Shown here in pieces: positions 24,481-37,140 of a stretch of DNA of 64,000 nucleotides. The position numbers and the translations under genes were made by a program. The stretch is from Helopsaltes ochotensis (Eukaryota > Chordata > Aves > Passeriformes > Locustellidae), in NCBI GenBank assembly GCA_013400155.1, contig VXBM01001236.1:102563-166562 (forward strand), read 5' to 3'. Within the stretch, counting starts at the first letter, position 1. The number at the start of each line of letters is the position of its first letter. Under the pieces are notes generated by a model. It ran no database searches and was not told the DNA's origin. It saw nothing but the letters and a program-made list of their open reading frames with translations.

Positions 24481-27127
24481 TTGCAAGGCAAAGGGTGAAG
24501 AGTTCCATAGCAGATCCTAACACCTATGATAGTGAATTTATCAGCATTACGATAATATCACTTTTCTACTGAAAGCTTTGTTCCATAATAATTTACTAGA
24601 TTTCCGTATTTCTCATGTCCCTACTATGAGGCAAAGTTCTAGCTGCTTCTTGCTCTTGCATGTGCTGCAGGTTAAATACATTTCAGCTCTATAATCTGCA
24701 GGTAGGGCAGGAAGTTTTGTGGTGTGCCATATTATGGACAGACACTGCATACAATAGGTTCTGAAATTTCTTACTGTGTTTGAAAGGTTGAATGAATTCT
24801 GTAAAACATAAGGTCATTTCTGAACTCCCTAGAAACCTGAGCAGGGCTAGAGCAAAAGTCAGCTGTAGAGCAGGTGATCTGAAATGACAGAGACCTCCGG
24901 ATGAAAAGGATGCTCAGAGCTGTCAGTGAGGGAGGAAGAAGAAAAGCTTTCACGAGGCGGGTCAGAGGACTGGTTCACTGGGAGAGGAGGGAGATCACTG
25001 CGTGTCTTAGTGCAAATCTCACGTTTGTTCACATACAGATACATGTTTATACTCACCTTCAGTTATCATCCTTCAAGGAGTGAGTGGTGTTTAAAACTCA
25101 GGAGCATAACCAGCCCCTGAGAAACATTATTGCTGAAGCTCAGTTCAGTCTACGTGTCTGCCTTTTGCTCATTCTTGTCTCATTAGAGCCACTTGAGTCC
25201 CCATCTGCCTGAATGGAACAAGAATAGGAGAATGGATTATTTTATGTGGAAAACTATTGCACAGTAGACTATACAGCTACACTTTCATACTTTCACACAA
25301 GTCTATCCCCAGCTCTCCTGATTTTACAAAGGTTTCCCTATGTTCCTCTCACAAATGATGTGAAGCAAAGTTTTGACAGAAGAAAAGAGCATTTAACTGA
25401 AGACTTTCCTTGTGGGAAGGCTTGGTCAGTGTTTTAGTGGAGGTAATTTGATTTCTTCTGGACTGGCTGTGCATTGACTGATGCAAGCCTCCCCTTTGTG
25501 CTCTCCTGTGGCTGCTGACCTCTTCAGCACGGCCACCTGCATTTAGTGACATTCAGCACAGATGAGGAGCTGCCGTGCGGGAATGCTGGGGAAAGAAGTG
25601 ACTTTTCCTTATTGCTTTTTTGGAGAGAGGTTCCACTACCGGGCCCCTTCCACTGTACACACCAGAGCACGTAGCAACTGCTCAGGCTATTGATCAAATG
25701 GAGAAATGCTGTCAGCCCCCTGAAGTCGGAACCATTAAAAGAGATACATATGGCAGGAGAATACAAGTCCAGCCATGCACATCCCTGCAAGTTAGAGGGA
25801 AGCTCTTCCAGCTCCATAGACTTTTTGAAGCAATTTAACTTTTAGACATCAAAACGTAGACAAAAAATACAAACAGCCAGAATATATGAAAAAAGTAATT
25901 GAATTATAAGAATGCATCATATTACAGTATTTCAATCACATTCCTGCCACACAGGGAGCCAGTCAGAAAATTTCCTATGTTTTACAACCTATTACATATG
26001 CTTTGCGCTTCAAACTACTCTATGAAACAACTGATATCCTGAAAAATGTTCCAAAAATATGATCAGGAGGTGAGCTTATGTAGTGGGTCCTGGAGCTCAG
26101 CAGTGTGAAGAGGTTTGTTGGTATTGCTGTACCTCAGGTCAAATTTTTAGGAGTGGTAAAACTCGTTCCTGGAGCTCAACGTGTATTATTTGTCTACAAC
26201 TTGTATGTGATTTTTTCTTACTTACCCTTGCAGTACCATTGCCTCTCTTCTGTCCTACAGCCTCAATGTACATATTCCCAGCAGTTTTTTGACCGCATCA
26301 CACAAATCAGCTCCTTTTCTGTTGTATCTGCTGCTGTTTCTCAGCTCCCCTGTAACTTGCTGTCCTCTCATTGGGCTCTTTTACATCTCTTCTCTGTCAT
26401 CTCCCAGATCTCAACTGCTGGGATGTGCAGACACCTGGATTGCTACCATTATACTACAGAGTGATCTCACATCACAACTTTTCCTCAACCATCAGCTATA
26501 TTTTGGGGGACTAGTCTGTATTAAAAATTCTCTACAGTCTTTTGCTGATCCTTATATGCCAGTACCATCACGTAATTCCTTCCTGTCAATTTACTATACA
26601 CTTTTTTACTTTGGCCTGGGAATCTGTTGCCTAATAGCTCCTGTTATCCAAAAGGAAAAGCATTTTCAGCTCCTTGTTATACATTAAAACCTGTTTCCTT
26701 TTTTATCCATAATTTTTACTATCATCAAATTGAATAACATCACTGTTCAAGTTGGAACATCATTCAGGGATATATTTTGCATGAAAGGCACAAATCAGAA
26801 TTAATTTACAAAGTCCTATATGTTATTCTCATCTTGAGGTTGGACTCTTTCAGAGACAGTAACATACACCAAAGCCTCTCATGTTATCTTGTTACTATGG
26901 AAACAGTGATGCAGAGTGGTTATGGGTGGAGATCTGTGACATTCGAAAGCACCGTATAAAAACTGAAACACTCCGTAGCCTGCATTTTTATTCACCCTTA
27001 GTGATATAGGACAGCCTAGCATAATAGTTGTGATAGTTATCTTGCTCATGTGTATGGGTAAGTAATATCATGTAAAAGAGGAAATAATAAAAGAAAGCAA
27101 AGTTTGAGACTGAATAGGGAGTAAGGA
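24481..27127. other. Unique noncoding sequence
   Basis: 26105-26687 has two long overlapping plus-strand frames (119 and 132 codons) caused by a C/T-rich sequence. The predicted peptides are hydrophobic, low in charge, and match nothing I know. A strong acceptor-like tract lies on the minus strand at about 24923-24955. No gene is called. Confidence 0.5.
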
Positions 27128-27225
27128 ATCAGTCCTTTTGCCACTGATTTATTGTATATCTTTGGGAAATACTTTTGAGCAAATCAGTCTGTGTCTCAGT
27201 TCCCCAGCTATAACCCTCTTTTTCA
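27128..27225 (+). repeat. Probable MIR SINE relic
   Basis: TTGCCACTGATTTATTGTAT, ATCTTTGGGAAA, GCAAATCAGTCTGTGTC and TCAGTTCCCCAGCTATAA follow the order of the MIR core and tail (TGCCACT, CTGTGTGACCTTGGGCAA, GTCACTT, CTCTGTGCCTCAGTTTCCCCATCTGTAAAA). Divergence is high, as expected for an ancient amniote SINE. Ends are approximate. Confidence 0.6.
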
Positions 27226-30200
27226 TTGTCCTCTTATTTTCTTTATTTAGGTAACAAAGCTTTTAATGTAAGAATGCTTCCTGCTGTGGTTTTAGAGTGC
27301 ATGGCACAATTTTGGGAAGGGTTTCATTAGGCAACAGAAGTACAGAAAAAAGACATAAAATATCTACTGTAATAGAGATATAAAAAGATATTGTGCTGGT
27401 AGAAACAAAGCTTAGGCTATAAACAAAATTTTTGACGTGGTAGATGGCATTCATTCTAGGGAGTTGGAATGGTCAATGAAATAAATATTTATGCCCTGTG
27501 GAAGTAACTAAGAAGAACAGAAGCTGATAATGCAATCTCATATGTAACCACAAAGAATAACGCGGCATTCTGGAGTCCGTGTGCAGGAAAACTCATCTGT
27601 TTTTTTTCTAATTATAAAAATTGGTGTCATGGTAGAACATCATCTTCCACTACACAATTTTCCATGCTTCTATCTGTGGACCATCCTAGTTTCACTATCA
27701 CAGCTTCTCTAACTGACTTTTAACATGGAGAAGATGATTCTGATTTTTTGTGTTGTAAGCACAGATTTTGTCAACTAAAATTTCCTGTTGGAGCTGGTTG
27801 TTGAATATTCTTTTTATTAAGTAAGGTCTTAATGGAAGTATTTGTTTATTAATATTACTATTCAGTCTTCCTCATAGATTTTGTATTTCTTATGAAGTCC
27901 CTAGCTAACAGATATAGAAAAATTTTAATAAGAGAGATTAATAGAAAGAATATCAACTCAAAGAATGATTATATTTACTGTTTACACATTTGTATTGTAA
28001 TGCCTGGAAAGTGGAACGGCAGGCTAAGGTGCATTTTGGTAGATGACAGACAAACACTGACTAAGGCAAGGGATCAGTGTGTACCAGTGATTTCAACTTT
28101 GAAATTACAATATCAAAGCAGGTTGGAATGGAACAAAAAAGGGCATTTGAACTTCAGCCTCTCACTTTTCTTTCTACTGTTAGTTTACATGTGGTCTGTG
28201 CCAGATTTGTGTTTTCCATGCTGATAAGCCTTCATCTCCAATTTCTGGCAGCAATTCTGAAACAACACTCTTTGAAATACTTCAGTTGCTTTCTGCTATG
28301 GCAACTATGAATTAACTGATGACTGATGGCTAAAAGGATTGTGTCTACATAAAGATGTTTTGTTACCTTGAATTCAGGGGAGACCTTACTCTCTATACTA
28401 ATTTCTTTATTTAGACTGCTTGTTAGCTCTCATGGTGTAGGGTTTTCCACAACTAGCAGATTGTTGGCCATTCCCAGATTCTTCATTCTTGGAAGACAGT
28501 CTGAGCTCATCATGTCCCCACATACCACATCCCTTTTCCTCTTCTGGTGAAATTTTTGTTTCCAAAAATATATAAAATTTTCTGACAATCAATGTAAAAA
28601 TGGGCAGCTCTGTTGTTTTTTTCTAAGAGGCTGTCCTACCTGTTTAATTATTATAGGTATTTCTCTCAATATCAGCATCTAGAAGTGTTGGGGAAAGTCC
28701 AGCTCAGCTTTCTTAGTATTAAAAATCTATTTCTGATGTAACATACAAGAATAAATCCTAAATGAGAGATGCTGATAGGGTCAATGTGGTGAGGTTTGGA
28801 TAGAGGTGCGATATGCAGAAGTAATTTTGGTTAAAAAAAGTTCTCATGCTTGGGGTATGGGATCAGTTTATTACTAAAAGTTTCTGCTGCCCTGCACACC
28901 TACAAATTGTCCTGTGCTGTAGATGTAGATAAATATTAATTTTTAAATTTCATACAGCAGTTTATTCATCACAGGAGAAGGAATTTGCACACTGGAGAGT
29001 TGTACATGATCTCTCAAATAAATTACTTAACAAAGTGAATGACAATATATTCTTTTCATACAAATCCCTTTTGTTACCTGTTGTCAGGGAACGTAATTCT
29101 CTAAGAATAACAGGGAGTATTATATATCTTCTGAAGTTTGTAACAAAAGTTAGTTCATACAGGTGGTCCCAGTCCTTCCATACTGGCCCAAATCCTTTGT
29201 CCTGGTCTGCCACACAGCAGTGGGTCTTCATCTCTAATTTCAGGCATCTTAATGTTAGACATCTAGACTGAGCCAACTCATCTTCATTACACTTGCCTTA
29301 GACACCTGTGATAGGAGGACGTGTTTTCTTTTGAACTACCTTAATTTGAGAGTCTGTGTTTTTAAGTGGATGAGATGAATTCCCACAGTATGCTTCATTA
29401 CAAAAATGTTTATGTTCTATGCTTTCTTTGTATGTGTATTTACAGGTGTCTGAAATGTAAGGGAACCCAAATGAAACACATTCCTTCCTTACTCTGCAAA
29501 AATTTGTTAAGTAATATTCTGGGATAATGCAGAGACATGGTTATGATATTGTTAGTTTTTTTTTTTTTTATACAAAATTTTTAATAGATACATTTTCCTT
29601 AATGGCTCGTATTATGATCCTGAAAAAGGCTATGAACTCTAGGCGATTCTACTGTCCTGAAAGTAAGTAAAATATAGTGCCTGGAGAGATAGGAGGATGT
29701 CTTGATTTAGAAAAAGCTGAGAGGCAGAGACTGATGTGTTTATGCACTATGTGTTCAGCACTTGACATGCTTGGTGATGCTTTAATAGGAAACCTCACCA
29801 TATACTTTTCGTTTTCACTCTTCTTTATTGCTGGGAGATAAATTTCCAGTAAAAGGGTAGGGGATGTGTTTTTCTGTTGAGCTCCCAATTGCTGTGTCAG
29901 CAGTACAATCTATTTGGCATTGATTTGCTTTCAGCTGCAGTAATAGTAATTGGAAAAAAATAGAGTAACTTGGGTGGATTCAGAGCAAAATTGTCGTGAC
30001 TGAGCTCCTGCAGCAGGGCCTACTCTGCAAGCAGCCAAGCTCCATCTCAATCTCAGTGTATCCATTCTGCAAGAAGTGAGGTGATCTGTTTGGTGGGGGA
30101 TGATTTCTTGCACTTGATCCATCTTCACGACAAGGAGCTTGGACCAGCACCACTTTGCAGAGGAGCTCCTGACTCTTCCTCTCCAGAGAGCTGCGAAGCT

Positions 30201-33200
30201 TGAGCGGAGCAAGCTCAGTGGAGCATTAAGAGACTGATTGCTATAGCAGTCTTAGACTGCGTCTCAAGTGTCACAGGAGACATATGCTGAATGTTTCTGC
30301 AGGGCGTTTCAGTGGGACTCAGGAAATGACATATTTATGCATTTATGTGCTTTCCCCATCCTCTTGTTTTAGCTTAAAGCCAAAGACATCTGTCTATCCT
30401 ATTTCACAAAAGCGTTGTCTGATTTTACAGTGGCAAAATGCGAAAAAAATTCGAGATAGAATATAATTAATTTAGCCACTGAATGATGGGATAAACTTCA
30501 CAATTGTTCATTCAGAACATAATAAAAGTTATGACATGCTTAGGAAGGGGAAGGATGAAAACAGACTATGGAGTAGCCTGTATTTGAATCTCAGCCTCTG
30601 GGAATACTAACAAAGATCCAGCTGATGCTAATATTTGAGAATAGTTTGTTTCACCAAACCTGTGGTAAATGGCAATCCAAGATCCATGCAGTTCTAGACT
30701 TCAAGTGCAACTGTAGACATGACCCTTTGGCACCGGCCAAAAATGAACCACAGGATTTTGTGACTTAGCTAACCTCACAAATGACTGCTCCAGAGGAAGA
30801 CTGGCCTCTGACAGAGCTGCTGTGCTAATTTTCCCAGGCTGAGCACTCACCTCATTTTTCTTTGAGGTAATAGATGTAATGCCTTTCAAACTTTTGCAAA
30901 TCCATAGCACTTCATTACCAGACCTGGGCTTGGGTGATTAATTTGTTGCAGCAATGAGGTGCTGCCTGAAAAAGGACTTCTGAGGAACAAAGCAGCCCAA
31001 GCAAGTAGCACTTGACTGTGGAAGTTTTCTTTGTGTCTGTAGTATTCTATCCATGTAGCTGGTCTGGCAGGAAATTAAGAGAAATGCAGTGATAAATATG
31101 AAAGATAGAAAGACTAACAGTCTTGAAAATAAATAAGTGACTGTTCTTTATAGTGTCTTGAAAACTTTAGGACCTATGCTTTTCTGGGCATAAACAGATT
31201 CTTATGACTTGAAATTCTAGCTCATAGAGTTGGGAGAGACAATTGTCCTACACAGTGCTACTTTTAATGTCTCTTCAAAGAGCATTGCTTTAATTTCTCA
31301 TATTTTCTTTGTGATTCCTGTACGCAAAATTATGTAAATTCTGAGGCAATAACATTTTGTACGGCACCAAGGTCAGTAGATGTTATCAGAGATTCAGATA
31401 ACATACAATAGCTAGATCCAGCAAGGTGCAGAAGAAAGGAAAAGTTGAGGTGGGTCCTGGAAACTGGCTTGTGCAGTGGTTTGTGCCAAATTCCTTTGTT
31501 GAACTAGGAAAAAATATGGAACAGAAAGAGTTTTGACTACCAAAGAAATTATAATTAGTTCTGTATTTACATTAAAATATAGCCTGTTTCTTTAGGATAC
31601 AGAAAGTTTCAGGTGTTTTGTAGCATGTCTGAGAGCAGCCACAAAGAAAGGACAATTTAATTAAGAGGGAATTTATGTTTATTTCAGTAGAGTTGTAAAA
31701 CAAATTTCACTGACCTTATACAAGAGCAGTCTTTGAAGGGTAAACTTTGTTCTCCTCCCTTCCTGTGATATCCTCTTGAAGAAGTCAGTAAATATTAATT
31801 CCAGAAGTTATTTTTTCTCCCCTTTAGACTGTTTTGCCTTCTTGCAGGTGAGAATTCCAGTGCCAAGAATAAACTTTTTCTTGTTTGTGTGTATGGCACT
31901 TACACTGAATAGTAATGAATGGTGAGTACACTGAATGGCAAGCTAAAATTTATTCTGGATTACAGATTCCTGGGACTTCAATTATTCTTTACTATAACCA
32001 TATCCTGCAGCTGTTTTTGTGATATAGCTTCATCTGTGGGCCATGTGACATCAGGGTGGCACAGAAGCTGTGACTCAAAAGACCCCTGTTACTATCAAAC
32101 AAAATTATGAGCAGAGAATAAATAGAAAAGATGTGTTGCCTGATTGAAAATGTAGATTTTCATGTATGGCTGTGTGCCTTGGTTTCCCCTGGATCTTTGA
32201 AATTACCAGCCTGGGATGAGAAAAATCTGGTGTAATCTAAAATCAAATCTAAACAAAAACTTCTTAGGAGGTTTTCAGTCAACCTCTTAAACTTAAGTCT
32301 TAATATGTAAATTAATACTTGAATGTTTTCATGGACCAAACACAGAATATTTCTTAATTGATGTTGATTGATCATACAGAGAATTGGACCAAAACTCCAC
32401 TCTGTACATCACCTGGCATATTTACTTATTATGATCGTTTTCAGACAGTCAGCACAAATATTCTGCCTGTAATGATTGGTAAACGGACTTTGGAAAGTAT
32501 ACTCCATTATAAAAGAAAAACATTCATTTTTTTTCGTATCTCTTCACAGGGAAAGAATACTGAGAAACAGAGTCTACTCTTCAGAAAGGTGGTTTTGTGT
32601 CCTTATTTTAGACTTACAGAGCCAAAGGTAGAAGAAAAAGAGTTACATCACCATAACAGTTCAAACTTTGTGTTATTAAAGCCAGCCCCTATCTCTACTG
32701 ATAGCTTCTACAAGTACATAGCAAATCAGGCCAAACGTGCTCAGTCTTCATGAGAGAGTCCTACAGAAGGACCCCAAACCTAGAGGTGGTTCCTTATTTC
32801 TGAAGAAAAAGAAAGTATCATGTAGTCTTTTGGATATTGGTGGAGGTCCAAGAAGGCTTGTGCTTCAGTGTCTTTAAAGAAAAGGCAAAAGAAAAGGTGA
32901 GACTGTCTTTCTGCTAACTTTTTTTGTATCAAGGAGATATGATGGCAGAATACTACAAATAATTTTGAGGAGCACCTCAAAATCATACTGAGGGTGTGAA
33001 CAACACAAACGTGCCTTATAACAGAGCCACTCCTGAGATTTATAGGTGTTGGATGAGACCTAAGTCTTTCATAATGTGGGCTGCATCTCAATACAGATCA
33101 TGCCCCCTCCCATCCATGGACACACAGCCTTCTTCCTTTCCTCCCAGAGATCAAATAGGATCTGTATGGCAAACTCAGCAGTTCGTGGCATGGAAAAGCA

Positions 33201-35179
33201 CTATGTAATAAATAAGTAATAAATTAATATTTAATTAAACCTTCTTTTAATGAAAGTTAGCACCTGAAAGGAGCTGGAAAGACAGACATGTGTGACCAGG
33301 AAGCTCGCTGTAGAACTGCAGCGATCACTTTGCAGAGGCTCATGTAAAAAGCAGAAGCTTACATTATAAAAAAGACCTATTATGTGGTCAATGCAGGACT
33401 AACACTGCTTGGAATGTAATTATGTGGCCTGAAATCCTTGTGTGACAGTGCAGACTGCAGTCCTGTGGTCCCCTGGCCAAAGGTGCAACTCTGAAATGAC
33501 TATTTGACTTCACTCTTTCTTAGAACTAGTGTGCAGTTTTTGTTAAATACAGGTCAGGAGATCATTATATGAATGATAGCCTGTTGGGACTGTTCCTGCC
33601 TTTTCTTTAGGTAGATTTTTTTTTGCTACAGTTGGTTTCTGTCTATTTATGTTTCTGTAACATAAAGGCAGGTATGCTACGGTAAGGGCAGCTGCAAGCT
33701 GTTCAGTTTTTTGACTGCTCTCTGGTTTCTGAAAAGTTACTGGAACAAAAATCAGCTATGTAAAGGTTGTATGCTTTGTGCTTATTATTATTGTCTAGTT
33801 TTGCTCTAGATATTCGGCGCGTGGAAGAAGGATGTAAATTTTTGGTAGGAAGGTGTAAGAAGGTATAAGTGGTTAAATTAATTCATGATCTGCTGGTTTG
33901 CCTTCTTCTGTGCAGAGAGGGGGTTTAGTGCACTCATAATGGCTATGCTTTTAAATAGGTATATATCCAGGTGACTGAAAGAAACTTCACCTTTGCACAT
34001 TCAACCTAGTTCAGCCCATGTATTAATATTCCTTTCATTTTATTGTGCATCTCCTCAGAGAGCAGATTAAAATTAAAATTCTGCCAAGGTTAGGTAGCAG
34101 AAAGGATTAGTGAGCTAGGTCTTCACCTCTAGAGAGAAAGGTGACATGAAAATGATTGGACTGGACACATCCTTATTCTGGAAACTATTTGTATGGATAA
34201 AAAATTCTCCATGCAACTGACAGCTTGTGCTGAAGAGATATCCAGGACCAAAACAGGAAAAAGGCTGAAGGTCAGGATTGAAGTGCAGCACATTGAGAGG
34301 GTTATACAGTCTTTGCGTGTTTATCTCAAGCTATTAGCATTTAATTTTCAAGATCAACTCCTTACTGGAAAAACTTTAAAAATTATTGTGCCCAATCCTC
34401 CCACACAAATGTATTTTCTAAAGCTCTGAAGCACAAAAAAACCACCAACAAACCCAAACCCAAAAAATTGGTCAATGAAATAAAAAACTCCCTTTTCTCA
34501 TATCTCATAACTTCTTTGTAATTGAAAGGCTAAATGTAATATCTCATTTTTGAGGAAGAACTTCAATGGGATTTTCTCTTAGAAGAGGAGAGAAATATCT
34601 GAGCAATAAAAAATGAGCACTGCACTGCTTAATTTCATGCCTGTGTCAATTTTCGGAATGGAATATTTGGCCTAAATTGTAAGGATGAAGATAACTATTG
34701 TAAGTACAGAAAGGGGACCAGTAAATGTAATTGAAGGAATGTCCTTGCCTGCATAACTCACCTTGCAAATCTTTCACAAAACCAGCAGAAAGTAAGCTTT
34801 CAGAACTTGCCCTTGCTTTTTGTTGCCATAATGTTATTGTATGGAAAAAATTGAGGCATTCACACACGTTATATGCACAGTCCATTAAACTTATGTGTAC
34901 ATTCATATATAGAAACGATACACAAACATAGCCCCAGATCATCACCACCCTTAAATACCGTATCTCCACTGTTTGATTGCTATTAGCAGGAAAACCCCAC
35001 CAACGGTGCAGTAATCTGTGCTTCTGAAAAATGTAAATGTCAATTTTTGGTCTTTAAAAATTATTAAGCCTAGCAAAAGATAGCAATTTCCAGTGTTTGC
35101 TTGCTTGGTAAGATGCAGGAGAGTGAGCATTACTCCTGAGAGCTGCCATTGGTTAGCTGGAGGGAAAATGGATATCAAT
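27226..35179. other. Unique AT-rich noncoding sequence
   Basis: About 8 kb without a recognised transposon or gene. It holds a T-rich run near 29557-29569 and a slightly GC-richer patch at 29985-30215, where a minus-strand frame stays open for about 90 codons without splice signals or a known domain. A plus-strand CTTGCAG|GTGAGA word lies near 31846, without a credible partner. Confidence 0.5.
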
Positions 35180-35580
35180 TATACATAATCTAAGAAGCCT
35201 CTGCATAATAATCAGGCCCAGTAGGGGCTTTGGGGCAGCTTCGTTATTCTCTTGTAAACACAAGAGCCCAGATAGACATGTCAGTCAGGAGTAGCGGCTG
35301 CAATTCTTCCTTTTTAACACCTTCACTTTCTATTGCTTCAATATGCAAACAAGGCTGTTTAGCTGAGGGTTGAGGCTGTGCTAATGAGCTCCCTGCACTA
35401 ACCCTGAAGTAAAAAGGTTCTGTTTCACAGCTGCTCAGAGACTAGCTCCTCTGGGCATGCTCAGGTATTGGAAAATAATTCCTTTTAAACAGAGAAACGC
35501 CAATCAGGATTTCTTGCATTCTCTTCTCTTTTCGCAGCGTGCTAATGCAATTACCTCCTAACTTGTGAACTTTTTATGGT
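35180..35580. promoter_or_regulatory. Possible conserved noncoding element
   Basis: A repeat-free 400-bp block with dense binding-site-like words: GCTAATGAGC, ATATGCAAAC (octamer-like), CAGCTG, GGGCATGCTC (p53-half-site-like), GCCAATCAGG (CCAAT box) and TGCTAATGCAATTACC. The mix of CCAAT, octamer and homeodomain words with near-absent low complexity resembles vertebrate enhancers. It is called only on texture; conservation needs alignment. Confidence 0.25.
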
Positions 35581-36479
35581 GGTGAAAAAGTGTTTTGTCT
35601 TTGAATTATGTATTTTTGTCACCGAAAAGAAGAAAGAACTTGGAAAATTTAGCAGATGTAAAAATCATATCCTCCTTTTGTTCCTGGAGAACCATAACTA
35701 AGGGTAATTTTCACATTTCCTTCTTAAAGGTGGACAGTCTTCTTATCCCCCTCACCTCCATGCATTTCTCCTTTTCCAGAATAATTTCCATTTCCTTTCA
35801 GCTAGTTCACGTAATAAGCGACAGAGGAGGCTCCTAGGGCAACGCTGCCAACTTCATTCCTGCTTGTCACTGAAAAGGCCAACTCCTGTTGGTTTAGGAC
35901 CTTGACTCTGTCCTAAAGCTAGGTTTCAGGGCATTGCTGAACTTAACCAACTGTATAATTGCCTTGGCAAAGAGGCACAGACCCCATGATAATCCTTTAT
36001 GGATGAGCCAACACTTACGACCCATGGCACAAAACATGACGATCCCTCGAATACCCAATTATTCTTATGAATAAAGTAAGTTTTCTGCCTGGAACAGTCA
36101 GAAATCCCTGCTGGGTTAATTTAGTGTCTGATAGGAATCATTTAGGTTTTCTGTTTAAAATAGGGCAGCGTATGATTTCTGATACAACTCTGTGAGGTGA
36201 TCCCTGTCTTCCTTCATTCATCCACTCTTCCCCAGGATTGTGCCTTCTAGCAACATGACACCTGAGAGCAGACCTATAGGCAGAGCCACAAAATTCCTGT
36301 CAAGTGAAAGTTACAACTATCTCAAGCCATAACATGTTCCTATGAAGAGAGACAGCACATTTGTAATATTTAGCAGTCAAATATTGTGATCTACTTTTTT
36401 TCACTTTGTTTTTGGTTGGATTCCTAATGGCTGTCTCCATGTGTGACAATCCACATTACTGAGTCACTGGGAAAGTCTT
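35581..36479. other. Unique noncoding sequence
   Basis: No gene or repeat recognised. A short plus-strand frame at 35595-35837 has no domain. Confidence 0.5.
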
Positions 36480-37140
36480 AGCTTTGTAATGTTTCGACAC
36501 TTAAATTATTTATTATGTTAGCTTTATGGCATATTAAAATCCTGGTTAGACAGGTAGAGCCAACTCCCTTCTGCTGTGCTGAAGCTCATTAAATGGCCAT
36601 CATAACTGGACAGACTTAATTGTGCTATATCCAAATAATTCTGTCATTTGGATTCAAATTCAAGACAAATGGCCTACCCAGATATATCACTTATTTGACT
36701 GTGTCTGGCAAATAATTAAAGTATGCTGCAAGCAGTTTACTTATGGCATGTTGGTGAAAATTTACAAGTAAAATTAAGAAACTGAAATAGGATGAGGCTT
36801 TGCTTGTTTCAGAGTGTTTTTAAGTTATACTATGCCATTCTAGTGCTAGTATCCTCAGACAGCAGAAAATTCATTTATTTTTCCTTTTTTAAGGTATTTA
36901 ACAAATAATAATTGTCAGTGGTTACATTTAACTATAGTTTAGAATTCAAATTTTGCAGCTCAGAGAATAAGTGACTGAAAAAAAATCTGCTTTCCATTCA
37001 GGTCACCTTTCCAAATGTCAGTTTACAGCTCTTCAGTTCACTGTGCATGGTTTAAAGGATGAGCTTTTAAGCACTCTTATTATGTAATTATTCTATTACC
37101 TTATAGCTCCTGCTAAGGTAGAAGGCTGAGGTAATTAAAC
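36480..37140. promoter_or_regulatory. Possible conserved noncoding element cluster
   Basis: A repeat-free stretch with many homeodomain-like cores set in mixed sequence: CTCATTAAATGGCC, GACTTAATTGTGC, CCAAATAATTCTGTC, GGCAAATAATTAAAG and, near 37085, ATGTAATTATTCTATTACC. Words are well spaced and not low-complexity, unlike neighbouring AT tracts. The function is inferred from composition only. Confidence 0.25.

Noticed and set aside
26105..26687. Two long overlapping hydrophobic plus-strand frames, possible membrane protein
   Set aside because: C/T-rich DNA naturally gives Leu/Ser/Phe-rich frames; two frames are open at once and no family is recognisable.
29931..30212. GC-richer patch with long minus-strand frames, considered as a processed pseudogene
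   Set aside because: No parent recognised, no poly(A) remnant, no target duplication and no splice sites.
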